Source: a virus
Direction: 5' to 3' (one strand)
DNA: 64,000 bases
IMG/VR virus record: IMGVR_UViG_3300009528_000013
Location: 1 to 64,000 of that record
The notes under the pieces were generated by a model. The model saw only the letters and a program-made list of their open reading frames with translations, was not told the origin of the DNA and did not search any database. Shown in pieces: positions 8,203-16,494 of this stretch; the first letter of the stretch is position 1; the number at the start of each line of letters is the position of its first letter. The position numbers were made by a program, and so were the translations under genes.

Positions 8203-8371
8203 GATTTCCGTTCCCTCACTCAGGGACGGTTCGGTAGGCTCATCACCGGATCATCAGTCTGGTTCCTGTACCCGGGTCCTACTATCGCACCGAGCCGGTC
8301 CCCTTACACCAGTTCAGGTTAGGGCTGTTGCGAGCAAACCGCCCCTGAGTTTTCAGTCAAGTTGCGCTGAT

Positions 8372-8662
8372 CTAAAACAGCATTCCCCGCAACTCTTTTT
8401 CGACGACCGCCACCCGTTCGATCATTCGCGCAACACAACCCGCAGTTTCTTCCATGAAATTCGCAAGAGGCGGGGTTGAGGGGTCGATCGGTTCTTCAGG
8501 CTTTCTGGCCTCTTTGCCTGCCACTTCATCTCTGAAGCACTCCAGGTCGAAGATAGCGTGGTCCAGATCTACCAGTCGCTGAAAGATTGCAGCATGCTTC
8601 ATCAACTCTTTCCCTATACTTTCTTCAGCTACCTCTTTCTTCGGTTCCAGTTCTACGGACAT
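8372..8662 (-). CDS. hypothetical protein, 96 aa, helical
   Basis: Start set at 8662 because AAAGGAG lies seven bases upstream. Acidic and helical, with a Pro-rich break near residue 60. Not recognised. Confidence 0.65.
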   Translation of the reverse strand: MSVELEPKKEVAEESIGKELMKHAAIFQRLVDLDHAIFDLECFRDEVAGKEARKPEEPIDPSTPPLANFMEETAGCVARMIERVAVVEKELRGMLF

Positions 8663-8694
8663 CGCTTCTCCTTTCTGATTTGGGAAGGGTGACT

Positions 8695-8823
8695 TCACTG
8701 TGAGAAGGCGCTATGGGGTTGTTCGAGTCCGACAACCAGATCCAGTTCTTTCTTTGCCTTGCGTAGTTCTTCTTCCTCTTTCAGGAGTTTCGCTTTCGGC
8801 AATCCGTTGCTTTCCATCGTCAT
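8695..8823 (-). CDS. short coiled-coil-like protein, 42 aa, overlapping the next gene
   Basis: Read directly: ATG at 8823 preceded by AAGGAGGAT. The peptide is Lys/Glu-rich (LLKEEEELRKAKKELDLVV). It lies inside the C-terminal coding part of the 8711-9094 gene in another frame, so one of the two must be overprinted or the upper gene ends early. The strong ribosome site favours this frame. Confidence 0.45.
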   Translation of the reverse strand: MTMESNGLPKAKLLKEEEELRKAKKELDLVVGLEQPHSAFSQ

Positions 8824-9094
8824 ATCCTCCTTTCAAGGCGGCTTGGTCGGGTTCGGGCCGGCTCAAAAATTGCTTAACTTCGATAGCATTGAAAAAGACA
8901 ACTATCTCTCGACCATCAAAACTATCACGAACGATTTCTCCAACAGGGCCACCCTTGCATAGCCTGCGTGTATTCCTCTTTCCCCACTTGCCGGGGAGAA
9001 CGAGAGTAATCCCTGCATTTTCTTCTGGCATACCGACCGATTGGCGCAGAGCAATCGATGCGTTACATTTTTTGATAATTTCTTCCACGGTCAT
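8711..9094 (-). CDS. hypothetical protein, 127 aa
   Basis: Start at 9094 after AGGAGGAATAGG. The first 85 residues look like a folded alpha/beta domain. The last 40 (Arg/Thr/Gly-rich, low complexity) look like non-native sequence and coincide with the 42-residue gene in another frame. Not recognised. Confidence 0.55.
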   Translation of the reverse strand: MTVEEIIKKCNASIALRQSVGMPEENAGITLVLPGKWGKRNTRRLCKGGPVGEIVRDSFDGREIVVFFNAIEVKQFLSRPEPDQAALKGGYDDGKQRIAESETPERGRRTTQGKERTGSGCRTRTTP

Positions 9095-9149
9095 CCTATT
9101 CCTCCTCCTTTCTCCTGTCAAGGACGGCTTGGCCGATTACGAAACACAA

Positions 9150-9524
9150 TTATCTTACGATTGGCTTAATATGCACACGCCTATCATAGATCGAACAAAA
9201 ATGTTTCTGAGGATGCACACCCTCAACATATTCAAGGAGCGCCATGTTCGCTATGTCCACAAGCAACTCATCGTTGCCCGTCTCCCTATACTGCTTCGCG
9301 CGCTGTATGATCTCGGAAATCCTATCATACTGGGGCTTGGAAGCACTTCCTATCTTTCCATACCGCAATGCCCCTATGATAAGCCGGTTGCGCATCAACT
9401 GCTCAAAATCCGGCGACCACTCCGAACGCTCCAACAAGCCCAAATCAACACTACCTTCGGCAAAAATATCAGACAAACCAAGTTGATCCAGCAGATGCTT
9501 CCTAATATCGTCATGAATACTCAT
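9150..9524 (-). CDS. hypothetical protein, possibly MazG-like all-alpha pyrophosphohydrolase
   Basis: 124 residues, mostly helical. RLIIGALRYGK and the late ELLVDIANMALLEYVEG resemble the LxDxANxA...E helix found in some phage MazG/dUTPase-like NTP pyrophosphohydrolases. The acidic metal-binding set (ExxE...ExxD) is not complete by eye, so this is a weak suggestion. Confidence 0.6.
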   Translation of the reverse strand: MSIHDDIRKHLLDQLGLSDIFAEGSVDLGLLERSEWSPDFEQLMRNRLIIGALRYGKIGSASKPQYDRISEIIQRAKQYRETGNDELLVDIANMALLEYVEGVHPQKHFCSIYDRRVHIKPIVR

Positions 9525-9565
9525 TCTTCCTTACCTTTTTTTTGGCTGTGGTTTCTTTGCCATCG

Positions 9566-9742
9566 TCACATCTTCCTCCTCAGAGACGGTGTCGGTTGGA
9601 CCTTCAAAATTCTGCGGCAAAGTGTAGAGCCGTTGAGTCGGTCATAACCCATCGTCATCGGACACCGATCCCCTGCTCTTAAATTGCAATTAAGCGGACG
9701 GTCTGTATCAAATTTATGACCGCGTGAGCATACGAATTTCAT
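9566..9742 (-). CDS. small Cys/His protein, 58 aa
   Basis: Start at 9742, where ATGA overlaps the upstream stop. MKFVCSRGHKF followed by three more Cys gives a likely zinc-binding fold. The longer frame from 9778 has no ribosome site. Confidence 0.55.
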   Translation of the reverse strand: MKFVCSRGHKFDTDRPLNCNLRAGDRCPMTMGYDRLNGSTLCRRILKVQPTPSLRRKM

Positions 9743-10185
9743 AGCCGTAAGAGTGGCCGCGGCAACGGGCCGAACCACCTACCTTTCATTTTCAATACTG
9801 ACTCGTATGAATAGAATCTGGTAAAGTTTGGGCTACAAATTTCTCCAAATAATCCGCTCCCCTTGGTCTCTGCTACTTGACAGATGAGGAATGTTCCTGG
9901 CTTACAACGCCCGTCAACGTAGTAGTATATACCCGGTTCCGTCGGAGGTTCTTCTCTTGGACTGATAAGCTCTTTCGTTGAAATTCCGAAAGGGTAGTTC
10001 TTCAGGTTGCTCTCCGGACCGTGATAGATCACAGATTCTGACTCTTCATCGTACCGCCACTGGCCGGGGAATAATTCATTCAGCCGTTCTGCCATCAGCC
10101 TACAAGACTCCGGAGTGAACATCACATAGTCAGACCTCATCACATTAGCTTTTTGGATCACTACTTCGATAGTTTTGTCAGACAT
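9739..10185 (-). CDS. hypothetical protein, 148 aa
   Basis: Start at 10185 after GGAGATGAGAATA. Mixed alpha/beta; contains PPTEPGIYYYVDG, a strand-rich segment seen in many small phage proteins of unknown role. Overlaps the 3' end of the nucleotidyltransferase gene by 8 bp. Confidence 0.65.
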   Translation of the reverse strand: MSDKTIEVVIQKANVMRSDYVMFTPESCRLMAERLNELFPGQWRYDEESESVIYHGPESNLKNYPFGISTKELISPREEPPTEPGIYYYVDGRCKPGTFLICQVAETKGSGLFGEICSPNFTRFYSYESVLKMKGRWFGPLPRPLLRL

Positions 10186-11173
10186 TATTCTCATCTCCAT
10201 GTTTGTAGAATTTTCTCCAAACTGACCGATAGGTTTTCCGAACTACAAAATCGTCCCAAAATTCTCGATCCACATTTTTGGGAAGATCGCTCAACTCCGA
10301 TAGCCGTTCCAACTTATCCATCGTGGCTTCCAATGTCGGAGCAACTTCGGTCGTGTAGTCCAGTTCACCCCACTTAACCGATTTTAGATATTCAGCTAAC
10401 CTCAGAGGAAAGGTGATCGTCCCGTGTTCCAGGATTTCCTCTACCTCGAAGGCTGCACGAAGGGCATGGGAGATTGCCTTCCAGTCGATTCCCTTACTTT
10501 CTTTTGCAGCTTTAGCTCGTTCTCCGTAGTTCTCACAGAACTTTTCGAGTATAGAATAAGCATAACCGATCGATACCGTCTCTTGGATCTGGCGACCACA
10601 GACTTCATAGGTAGGCAATCCCATTTTGTCAGTCCCAAAAAAAATGTGTTCTCCTCCGGGGAGAAAACCCCATACTTCTTTCAGCCGCTTCTCGATGAAT
10701 CCCATCTCAATTTGAAGTTCAAGAAATTTCTTCGCCCGCTCCGCCGCCTCCAGCCTACTCCCTTTGATCCCATACTTGGCTGCCTGCTTGCGGGCATAGC
10801 CCACAAACGCCTTTAGGTTCTTGGTCAAAAAGCGATTGCGGTTAGCTACAATATCCTCCCATATTTGACTGGATTCCAAGATCATATCGTCTGGAGTGTA
10901 GAGCATATCGAGCGCAATGGTCTGTCCTTCGCAAGCCAGCTTGATGAAATAGTGAAAAGAATATATCTCGGTATCCACATCCCACGGCTGGTTCTTCCGT
11001 CCCTCGCCGGTCCTGGCGGTGGAAAAGGAAACATTCTTCGGGATCCTGCCCAACAATACCTGCTCTCCGGTCGGCATGAAGACTCCCTTATAGTCCATAT
11101 CGGAAAGCTCAGTATTTGTGCCGTAGAGATGACTCCCGAAAATCGTTTTGACAATGATATTCAGATTTTCCAT
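10178..11173 (-). CDS. DNA polymerase beta superfamily nucleotidyltransferase (RlaP-like)
   Basis: 331-residue nucleotidyltransferase. The signature GSHLYGTNTELSDMDYKG at 13-30 gives the GS...DxD active site with Asp25 and Asp27, as in the RlaP-type family (predicted nucleotidyltransferases linked to RNA repair). The rest is helical, as usual. It would transfer a nucleotide to RNA, protein or a small molecule; the substrate cannot be told. Neighbours are small zinc-ribbon proteins. I see no RNA ligase nearby. Confidence 0.85.
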   Translation of the reverse strand: MENLNIIVKTIFGSHLYGTNTELSDMDYKGVFMPTGEQVLLGRIPKNVSFSTARTGEGRKNQPWDVDTEIYSFHYFIKLACEGQTIALDMLYTPDDMILESSQIWEDIVANRNRFLTKNLKAFVGYARKQAAKYGIKGSRLEAAERAKKFLELQIEMGFIEKRLKEVWGFLPGGEHIFFGTDKMGLPTYEVCGRQIQETVSIGYAYSILEKFCENYGERAKAAKESKGIDWKAISHALRAAFEVEEILEHGTITFPLRLAEYLKSVKWGELDYTTEVAPTLEATMDKLERLSELSDLPKNVDREFWDDFVVRKTYRSVWRKFYKHGDENNV

Positions 11174-11367
11174 TCCGCTTCTTCCAGCTTTGCCCTTGTC
11201 TTTGAGATCACAGCTTCAATTGCACAACTTGTACAGTGACCCGCTCGCGGTGGCTGTGCCCGTTTGAGAGGAGTCTTTTCTGTTGGCTTATTCCGCATCC
11301 AACCCCTGCATTCAGAACATTTCAAACGAACATCCCGTCTGCGAAACTCCTCAGTGCTCCAGGGCAC
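11161..11367 (-). CDS. zinc-ribbon protein, 68 aa
   Basis: Two knuckles, CSEC and CTSC, spaced about 26 residues apart in an Arg/Lys-rich chain. Overlaps the start of the nucleotidyltransferase gene by 13 bp. Confidence 0.65.
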   Translation of the reverse strand: MPWSTEEFRRRDVRLKCSECRGWMRNKPTEKTPLKRAQPPRAGHCTSCAIEAVISKTRAKLEEAEWKI

Positions 11368-11387
11368 GACATCCTCCTTTTTCTAAT

Positions 11388-11636
11388 TCAACAGGACTTC
11401 CTTTTAAGCCACTCTTTGCGTTCTTCATCATCCTCGTATCGTAATGCCGTAGTCAACAGATTTGGCTTGTTACCAGCAACACTATTGAGTCTCGGTAGAC
11501 CGTGATGACAATGATCGTGTAGATCGTCTATAATCTCCGATAAAAGATCTAAGACATCTTGTGCCTGTCCATCATCTTCTAACTTGGTCTTTAACCAGAT
11601 TAGAGATCTTTGCATGATGTCGAATGTGCTGCTCAT
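11388..11636 (-). CDS. hypothetical protein, 82 aa
   Basis: Helical and acidic N-terminal half, then an HDHCHHG cluster near residue 40 that could bind a metal. Overlaps the upstream gene by 4 bp. Not recognised. Confidence 0.65.
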   Translation of the reverse strand: MSSTFDIMQRSLIWLKTKLEDDGQAQDVLDLLSEIIDDLHDHCHHGLPRLNSVAGNKPNLLTTALRYEDDEERKEWLKRKSC

Positions 11637-11908
11637 ATTTCTCCTTCTTCAACTAAATGCGACTTAGCCGGAATAATTTGGCCGTCCTGGATCTGCCATC
11701 CAGAAGGGAATTGGTCTCTTATGTAACTGAAGACCACTTCTAAGTCCCTTAAATGTCCCACAAACTCAACTTCGGGAGGTTCTAAATAAGCAGCGGGATA
11801 ACGAACCACCACCAAATCTCCCGAATGGTAAATCTCCGCTTTTCCCTCCGGAGAAAATCCCCAACACCAGGGGGGACACTTTGCGTACTCTCGCGATTCT
11901 TTTGCCAT
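11633..11908 (-). CDS. hypothetical protein, 91 aa
   Basis: Start moved to 11908 (MAKESREYAKCPPWCWG), just after the stop of the upstream gene. An early CPPWCW motif is followed by a beta-rich body. Not recognised. Confidence 0.6.
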   Translation of the reverse strand: MAKESREYAKCPPWCWGFSPEGKAEIYHSGDLVVVRYPAAYLEPPEVEFVGHLRDLEVVFSYIRDQFPSGWQIQDGQIIPAKSHLVEEGEI

Positions 11909-11913
11909 CTCCT

Positions 11914-12357
11914 CTATCCCCCTACCTTGCTCGGCTCTGGACCGTAGTGGTGTGCTCCGAGAAAGATCCATCGGGTATCGCCGAGCGGAGAACGTTCCCC
12001 GGTGACTCGGACAGTGATCTCAACGATTGCACCATCTCCCGGCACGCTCTCTAAATAGTTTTGGATTGGCCCCGTCCAATTGATCTCCTGGTCCGTCTTT
12101 TCGTCATGCAACATCCCGCAGTAGGGACGATGCCCCCCCGACCAGTAATCTCTTTTGAACCCGCGGATTACCAACCGGTCAATCTCTAATATCTCCAGGA
12201 CTTCTAACTTTATCCCCGGAGGAACCTTAATCGCCAACTTCAGACGAATTCTAAGGTCCGCATTATCTGGATCATGAGCCCGTATAGTCCCTGAACCAGT
12301 CTCCACCACTTTTCCAGAAAGATTGCGTAATTCATATCGGTAACTATATTCGATCAT
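11914..12357 (-). CDS. hypothetical protein, 147 aa, beta-rich
   Basis: Start at 12357 (MIEYSYRYELRN). Alternating strand pattern throughout with no Cys pairs. It could be a beta-sandwich or barrel. Not recognised. Confidence 0.6.
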   Translation of the reverse strand: MIEYSYRYELRNLSGKVVETGSGTIRAHDPDNADLRIRLKLAIKVPPGIKLEVLEILEIDRLVIRGFKRDYWSGGHRPYCGMLHDEKTDQEINWTGPIQNYLESVPGDGAIVEITVRVTGERSPLGDTRWIFLGAHHYGPEPSKVGG

Positions 12358-12362
12358 CGCAT

Positions 12363-12692
12363 TTACCTCCACAATCCGAAGTGCTCAGCGACCTCCTGTA
12401 TCGAAGTTGCGGGAACAAAAAGACTGTCCCATCGACCCTTAGTCCCTCCGCAAGCCATCCATCCATGCTCTATCACATCGGAACAATGTCCTTGAGCGAT
12501 CGGAAGATGTTCGAGTCCCATCTTCTTGAGAATGGCTTTACTTCTGTCATCGACGTAGAAAGACTCGAATCCGGTAACTCCCCCTTTGACGATGCTGAGG
12601 ACGGCGCCCTCTAATTCAAAGGTTACTTCTACAGACGATTCCTTGCCTGTCGAACAGTTACCACGTATTGCTTGTACGACTATTTGTTCCAC
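12363..12692 (-). CDS. hypothetical protein, 109 aa
   Basis: Beta-rich N-terminal half, then Cys/His residues (GHCSDVIEHGWMACGG). Not recognised. Tight spacing with both neighbours. Confidence 0.65.
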   Translation of the reverse strand: MEQIVVQAIRGNCSTGKESSVEVTFELEGAVLSIVKGGVTGFESFYVDDRSKAILKKMGLEHLPIAQGHCSDVIEHGWMACGGTKGRWDSLFVPATSIQEVAEHFGLWR

Positions 12693-12698
12693 GATTAT

Positions 12699-13175
12699 TT
12701 ATCTCCCGTCATTATGGATCATGTCCAAGTACGCATCGTGATTATCTCTCCAATCTCCTCTTTCTATATCTTTTCGTACTTGCTCTTTCCAGTGTATCGG
12801 ATTTCCTGTGAAACCTTCAATCCAGAAGTTAGCCCATAGCCACCACTCGGGAGCAATCAGCCAAGAGTATTTATCTGCCCTCTTCAGAAGTGATTGCGGG
12901 ACCCCACTCTTCTCGGTATGACCTGCAACAAGCTGATAACCCTTATCTCCGAATAAGAGACTTGCGATTCTGGCCCCTAAACGCCAGTGGTTATCTTTTG
13001 CCTTTGGATCTGATAAGTATTGAAGCCCAATATGCCCGATGTCGTGAAGAAGAATACATATAATTTCCCAGGGTTTCGGATATGTTCCGTATAATCTACG
13101 CCATGCCTTGAACACGTAGTAGCTGTGTATCGAAGAATGGCAACCAATTAGAACGCTCCGAGTTCCTTCCGTCAT
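12699..13175 (-). CDS. HD-domain protein
   Basis: 158 residues starting at 13175, where TGATG couples it to the upstream stop. HSSIHSYYV, then LLHDIGHIGLQYL (the HD pair) and AGHTEKSG give the H...HD...H order of HD-superfamily metal phosphohydrolases. Likely cleaves a nucleotide or other phosphate ester; substrate unknown. The frame extending to 13292 lacks a ribosome site and overlaps the neighbour. Confidence 0.75.
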   Translation of the reverse strand: MTEGTRSVLIGCHSSIHSYYVFKAWRRLYGTYPKPWEIICILLHDIGHIGLQYLSDPKAKDNHWRLGARIASLLFGDKGYQLVAGHTEKSGVPQSLLKRADKYSWLIAPEWWLWANFWIEGFTGNPIHWKEQVRKDIERGDWRDNHDAYLDMIHNDGR

Positions 13176-13432
13176 CACTCTTGCCCTTTCACGATGATCT
13201 TTCCGATCGCGGCCTCTGCTTTCAATCCACAGGCTTCGCACAAACGTAGAGACCGTTCCACCTTTTCGTCTCGTATCCAGGCTACTGCCCACCGTTGCAC
13301 ACCTAATTTAGCAAAGCAGGCTGAGCACCGGCAAGTCTCGATGAGTTGCGGTACAGTAATCGGCCTACGCCAGACCACTCTTAGAACTTCAACTAGCTCC
13401 TGTTTCGTCGAAGGTTTTGTGATCGTAAACAT
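13175..13432 (-). CDS. zinc-ribbon protein, 85 aa
   Basis: Start at 13432 after GGAAGGAG. CRCSACFAKLG and LCEACG form two CxxC knuckles. Just upstream of and coupled to the HD-domain gene. Confidence 0.65.
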   Translation of the reverse strand: MFTITKPSTKQELVEVLRVVWRRPITVPQLIETCRCSACFAKLGVQRWAVAWIRDEKVERSLRLCEACGLKAEAAIGKIIVKGQE

Positions 13433-13480
13433 GACACTCCTTCCGAAAGATCGGATCATCTTTCTTTGCCGGATACCAGA

Positions 13481-13897
13481 TTATGCCGTCCGGCGTCTTC
13501 GGGTCGAACTTATTCCGTGTCTTCCCGCCCATTTCTCAATAGCCTCCGCAAACTCCTTTGAATGTTTCGGACAGTGATTGAGGACAAGCTCCGTTATCCC
13601 GGTCTTGACTTCAATTTTCCCCCACCCGGCGTCAATTTCCCTTTCTCCGATATGGAAAACAGACGCAGGACAGAAAGAGCACTTTTGCGATGCCCGTAAA
13701 ACCATAGTTTCTCGATCTCCCGATACTCGCTTGACATGGCCGTGATCTCTTCCGCAGCCAGGACACGGTACTTGTGTCCAAATTACCAGTGATTCCCCGT
13801 CCCTCACCATCTTAACGTTACTCCGATAGACAGCACCACAGCGACAATATACTGTATCGCTCGGAACTTCTTCAAAGACACTCCAATCAATGGTCAC
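13481..13897 (-). CDS. multi-Cys zinc-binding protein, 138 aa
   Basis: Four Cys-containing sites: YCRCG, CPGCGRDHGH, CSFC and NHCPKH, so probably two zinc sites. Ends in a basic tail (STRRRRTA). Not recognised; nucleic-acid contact is plausible. Confidence 0.65.
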   Translation of the reverse strand: MTIDWSVFEEVPSDTVYCRCGAVYRSNVKMVRDGESLVIWTQVPCPGCGRDHGHVKRVSGDRETMVLRASQKCSFCPASVFHIGEREIDAGWGKIEVKTGITELVLNHCPKHSKEFAEAIEKWAGRHGISSTRRRRTA

Positions 13898-13912
13898 TGT
13901 ATCCTCCTTCTA

Positions 13913-14653
13913 CTAACTCGCTTTTCGAAGTCTCGATAGATTCGGCTTCTTCCTAACTTCGGTAAACCTCGATAGCTCTTCGATAAGTTTCTGGATTTCC
14001 GACCAAGATGGCTCAGGTAGATGATGTCCTTTGGAATCCGCACCGATATTGACGAAATCCGGCGCGATTGCTTCCATCCACTTCACCATTACATCCAGAT
14101 CGAACTCCATGATCGGTTCTAGAGTTATCATTATGCTCAAGCCGACTTTCGATCCGGCTTTCGATACCAGTTCCATTGCCGAAGCTCGCTGTGGGAGACT
14201 TGGAGCGCTCGAAATACTTATGAAGCCCTCTTGTTCCGTGGGGAACAATCCAAGTGATCCTGACCGGACTGGCCGCGTCTGGTACCGATTCGTTTCAATC
14301 GTCGTACCGAGTGTGGTGCGCTCCGGGAACCGGCTCATGAACTCAAGAAAGCGGGCCGAATTCTTCGTCTGGAAAAGATACTGATTATCGAAGAGACGAC
14401 AGTACTTCAGGACCTGTAAGATCCAATCCGCAGAAATGCGATCTGCGAACATATCCGTTGAGCTTCCCAAAAAGATAAAGTTCCCCTGTCCCAGATCAGT
14501 TTTCATTTCCTTCGGAACGAGGCGAAAAATTCCCTGATTCGGGTGAACATAACAGTAAGCGCACTTGTGCGGGCACTGCCCTCGAATCGGATTCCAAGTA
14601 TCAGTGATCCAGGGATACATGTTCGACTTGCCGGACTGTTTGTTCATCGGCAT
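13913..14653 (-). CDS. radical-SAM protein, phage Gp37/Gp68 family
   Basis: 246 residues. WITDTWNPIRGQCPHKCAYC at 15-34 carries the Cx3Cx2C iron-sulfur triad (Cys27, Cys31, Cys34) in the sequence setting typical of the phage Gp37/Gp68 (DUF5131-like) family. TTIETNR and the later ITLEPIMEFDLD are further conserved strands of the partial TIM barrel. The substrate is unknown. It often sits beside an ASCH/PUA-like gene, as here. Start supported by GGAGGG eight bases upstream, inside the end of that gene. Confidence 0.85.
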   Translation of the reverse strand: MPMNKQSGKSNMYPWITDTWNPIRGQCPHKCAYCYVHPNQGIFRLVPKEMKTDLGQGNFIFLGSSTDMFADRISADWILQVLKYCRLFDNQYLFQTKNSARFLEFMSRFPERTTLGTTIETNRYQTRPVRSGSLGLFPTEQEGFISISSAPSLPQRASAMELVSKAGSKVGLSIMITLEPIMEFDLDVMVKWMEAIAPDFVNIGADSKGHHLPEPSWSEIQKLIEELSRFTEVRKKPNLSRLRKAS

Positions 14654-15272
14654 CTGGAATTCCCTCCGCTTTTAGTTTTTCGAGATCTGAGTACTCGAGT
14701 CGTTCTTCCCAGGAGAAATTTAGAACCCAGTCCCAAGGATCGGCATTCCATCCGTAACCCCGTTCTTGATTCAGAGCGTCCCAGGTTTCCCTGAATTCCC
14801 GACGATCACCGGAAGGAAAACCTTCACAAATGACACTGGCCTCACCGATCCCCTGAAGCTCCTCGACGCGCCGATTGGTCAATGTGAGATACGTCCGAGC
14901 CGCGAACCCAGGCATGAACCTCGAAGGCAGATACCTTCTTTTCCACTGCCAGATTACGTCCTCTCTCCCCTCGGGGGTCCCCGTTCTTCGAAGGACCGGC
15001 TCACCATCGCTTTCGTATCTGACCTCCTTCGATGGAAGTGGTCCTTGCACCAACGGCTCTCGAACCCAGAGCAAATCGCCGGGCTGATAAGTGCACAGAT
15101 TGAGCATTTCGCCTTCGGTATATCGCTTGCCTTTCCATCCCCAGACCAAGGCACAGTTAGCAAGCGGGGTATAAACCGGCTGTGGAACGACCACCCGGCG
15201 CGATTCCCCCTTCAGGCGCTCCCGGATCCTTCGCACCGAATCAACAGTCATCGGAATCGGTTTAATTCTCAT
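14601..15272 (-). CDS. ASCH/PUA-like phage protein, 223 aa
   Basis: Start at 15272 (MRIKPIPMT) after GGAAG. The order YQPGDLLWVREP, then SRFMPGFAARTYLTLTNRRV and WDALNQERGYGWNADPWDWV is that of the phage ASCH-like family, a PUA-type RNA-binding or base-recognition beta barrel. It overlaps the radical-SAM gene by 53 bp. The pair is a common phage combination and may act on modified nucleic acid, but that is inference. Confidence 0.78.
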   Translation of the reverse strand: MRIKPIPMTVDSVRRIRERLKGESRRVVVPQPVYTPLANCALVWGWKGKRYTEGEMLNLCTYQPGDLLWVREPLVQGPLPSKEVRYESDGEPVLRRTGTPEGREDVIWQWKRRYLPSRFMPGFAARTYLTLTNRRVEELQGIGEASVICEGFPSGDRREFRETWDALNQERGYGWNADPWDWVLNFSWEERLEYSDLEKLKAEGIPDADEQTVRQVEHVSLDH

Positions 15273-15303
15273 CAGCATTCTTCCTTTCAGTTTGATACCG
15301 TAT

Positions 15304-15384
15304 TTATCTGGCAAACTTCTCTCGTGTCTGGAGTATCTTCTTGCGAATGTTTTCCGGAGTTACATCATCGATTGGCAATATCAT
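15304..15384 (-). CDS. possible 26-aa peptide
   Basis: Read directly: ATG at 15384 overlaps the stop of the 54-residue gene as ATGA, and the frame ends just before the ribosome site of the ASCH-like gene. Sequence MILPIDDVTPENIRKKILQT and six more. Position is good but it is very short. Confidence 0.4.
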   Translation of the reverse strand: MILPIDDVTPENIRKKILQTREKFAR

Positions 15385-15545
15385 CTCACTTTTAACAACA
15401 CCCGCATCATCGCAGAATAAACAAGATCTGGCGATTTGCCGATAACCCCCCGTTGGATTCCCCAATAGACCCCACCGCCCTGCTCTACGATCATTTGACG
15501 TTCGACTTCCTCCTCCATTGGTGTAAGCGCCTCTTTTGCCTCCAT
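15381..15545 (-). CDS. small protein, 54 aa
   Basis: Read directly: ATG at 15545 preceded by GGAAGAGGAAAGG. A Glu-rich helix (MEAKEALTPMEEEVERQMIV) is followed by GGGVYWGIQRG. Not recognised. Fills a gap in an otherwise unbroken gene row. Confidence 0.55.
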   Translation of the reverse strand: MEAKEALTPMEEEVERQMIVEQGGGVYWGIQRGVIGKSPDLVYSAMMRVLLKVR

Positions 15546-15585
15546 CCTTTCCTCTTCCCTTTATCGTTTTGGTTCAGCTATATAG

Positions 15586-15765
15586 CTACACGACAGTCGG
15601 AATCCACTCGTCGTTGTGAATCCGGACGAATGCCACGACACCCTCACAGTGATCGCAGTACATCTCGACCTCAACATAATCTTCGTTGATTCTTTGGATG
15701 TCGAAATTGCTGAAGCTATCGACTCTGGTGTGGCACTTCGGGCAGTATATCTTGATCTTCTCCAT
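15586..15765 (-). CDS. zinc-ribbon protein, 59 aa
   Basis: Read directly: ATG at 15765 after AAGGAAGTGG. CPKC and CDHC knuckles lie 29 residues apart, with beta strands between, and it ends DEWIPTVV. A clear small zinc ribbon. Confidence 0.7.
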   Translation of the reverse strand: MEKIKIYCPKCHTRVDSFSNFDIQRINEDYVEVEMYCDHCEGVVAFVRIHNDEWIPTVV

Positions 15766-15788
15766 GTCTATCCACTTCCTTGTTCTTA

Positions 15789-16316
15789 TTAGCTAATTCT
15801 ACCTATGATCTCTCTCGGAATAATCCACGGCGTTGTATGCGTTCCAGATGGTGCTGAATCTACCCAATATACTTGGATTCCGACATCAAATTTAGCGCGA
15901 TAAAACGAGGCGGCAGAAAGAAGTCTCTCCGCTCTTGCTCGAATATCCATCCAACTCGATAGACTCCGAAGATGACGAGTATTTGAATTAGCAAAGCATG
16001 AGGCAAGAACCCTCCACTTCTGTTCCTTTAAGTCTCCGCACTGGCACCCTAAAAGCGCGACAGGACTTTCATCTGAGTACGCGAGAGGATTTCTACGACG
16101 GAAAGCCCGCAATAAGATTTTGGCATCCGGATCCTCTCCGGCCGAGTACACAAAAATCCCCAGAGAGTCTTCGAATGCCTTGATCCTCTCGTTTAACTGA
16201 TAAATCAGATTACCTCCAATCCGCCGCGGCTCTACCTGATTGAGAAAGATATTGACAGGACTGAGCGATTGAAAGCTATCTTCTCGGACTCGGACAACCT
16301 TGAGGCACTTCTGCAT
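15789..16316 (-). CDS. hypothetical protein, 175 aa, paralogue of the 21.4-22.0 kb locus
   Basis: Start at 16316 after GGGAGGATTAGG. Shared with the locus at 21438-21952: N-terminal KVVRxRExxFxSxSPxxIFL, then IYQLxxRxxAFEDSLGIFV, CxCGxLKxQxWR, SSWMxxRA and a final TTPWxIPREx. This copy is intact; the other carries a frameshift. Not recognised beyond that. Confidence 0.75.
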   Translation of the reverse strand: MQKCLKVVRVREDSFQSLSPVNIFLNQVEPRRIGGNLIYQLNERIKAFEDSLGIFVYSAGEDPDAKILLRAFRRRNPLAYSDESPVALLGCQCGDLKEQKWRVLASCFANSNTRHLRSLSSWMDIRARAERLLSAASFYRAKFDVGIQVYWVDSAPSGTHTTPWIIPREIIGRIS

Positions 16317-16317
16317 C

Positions 16318-16494
16318 CTAATCCTCCCACTCGTTAGCCAGCGTTGTGAGTTGTTCCCGGTAATCCTCTTCATCTTGTTCTCTCGATTCCCACAGGTCGA
16401 CATCTCGAAGATTCTCCCAGACTTCATCTCGAACCAAATCCGAGAGTACCGTCGGACCAGCCTCACCCTCGTTAATCCTCCGCGATTCGGCCAA
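16318..16494 (-). CDS. small acidic protein, 58 aa, TTG start
   Basis: Read directly. The frame from TTG at 16494 to the stop at 16318 is strikingly protein-like (DLVRDEVWENLRDVDLWESR, ending LTTLANEWED). The only alternative is an Arg-rich frame. The start codon is uncertain; no ATG or GTG is available and the ribosome site is weak. It abuts the 175-residue gene. Confidence 0.5.
   Translation of the reverse strand: MAESRRINEGEAGPTVLSDLVRDEVWENLRDVDLWESREQDEEDYREQLTTLANEWED

Noticed and set aside
8203-8371. Possible hammerhead (CTGATGA on the minus strand near 8255)
   Set aside because: No GAAA, no stem III and no matching cleavage site follow.
8711-8745. T-arm-like GTTCGAGTCC suggesting a tRNA
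   Set aside because: No acceptor stem or anticodon arm can be folded around it. I found no tRNA anywhere in the window.
8700-9647. 315-codon plus-strand frame
   Set aside because: It runs antisense to a well-supported series of minus genes, has no ribosome site, and reads as Leu/Ser/Arg-rich shadow sequence.
14766-15395. 209-codon plus-strand frame
   Set aside because: Antisense to the ASCH-like gene, whose motifs are clear.
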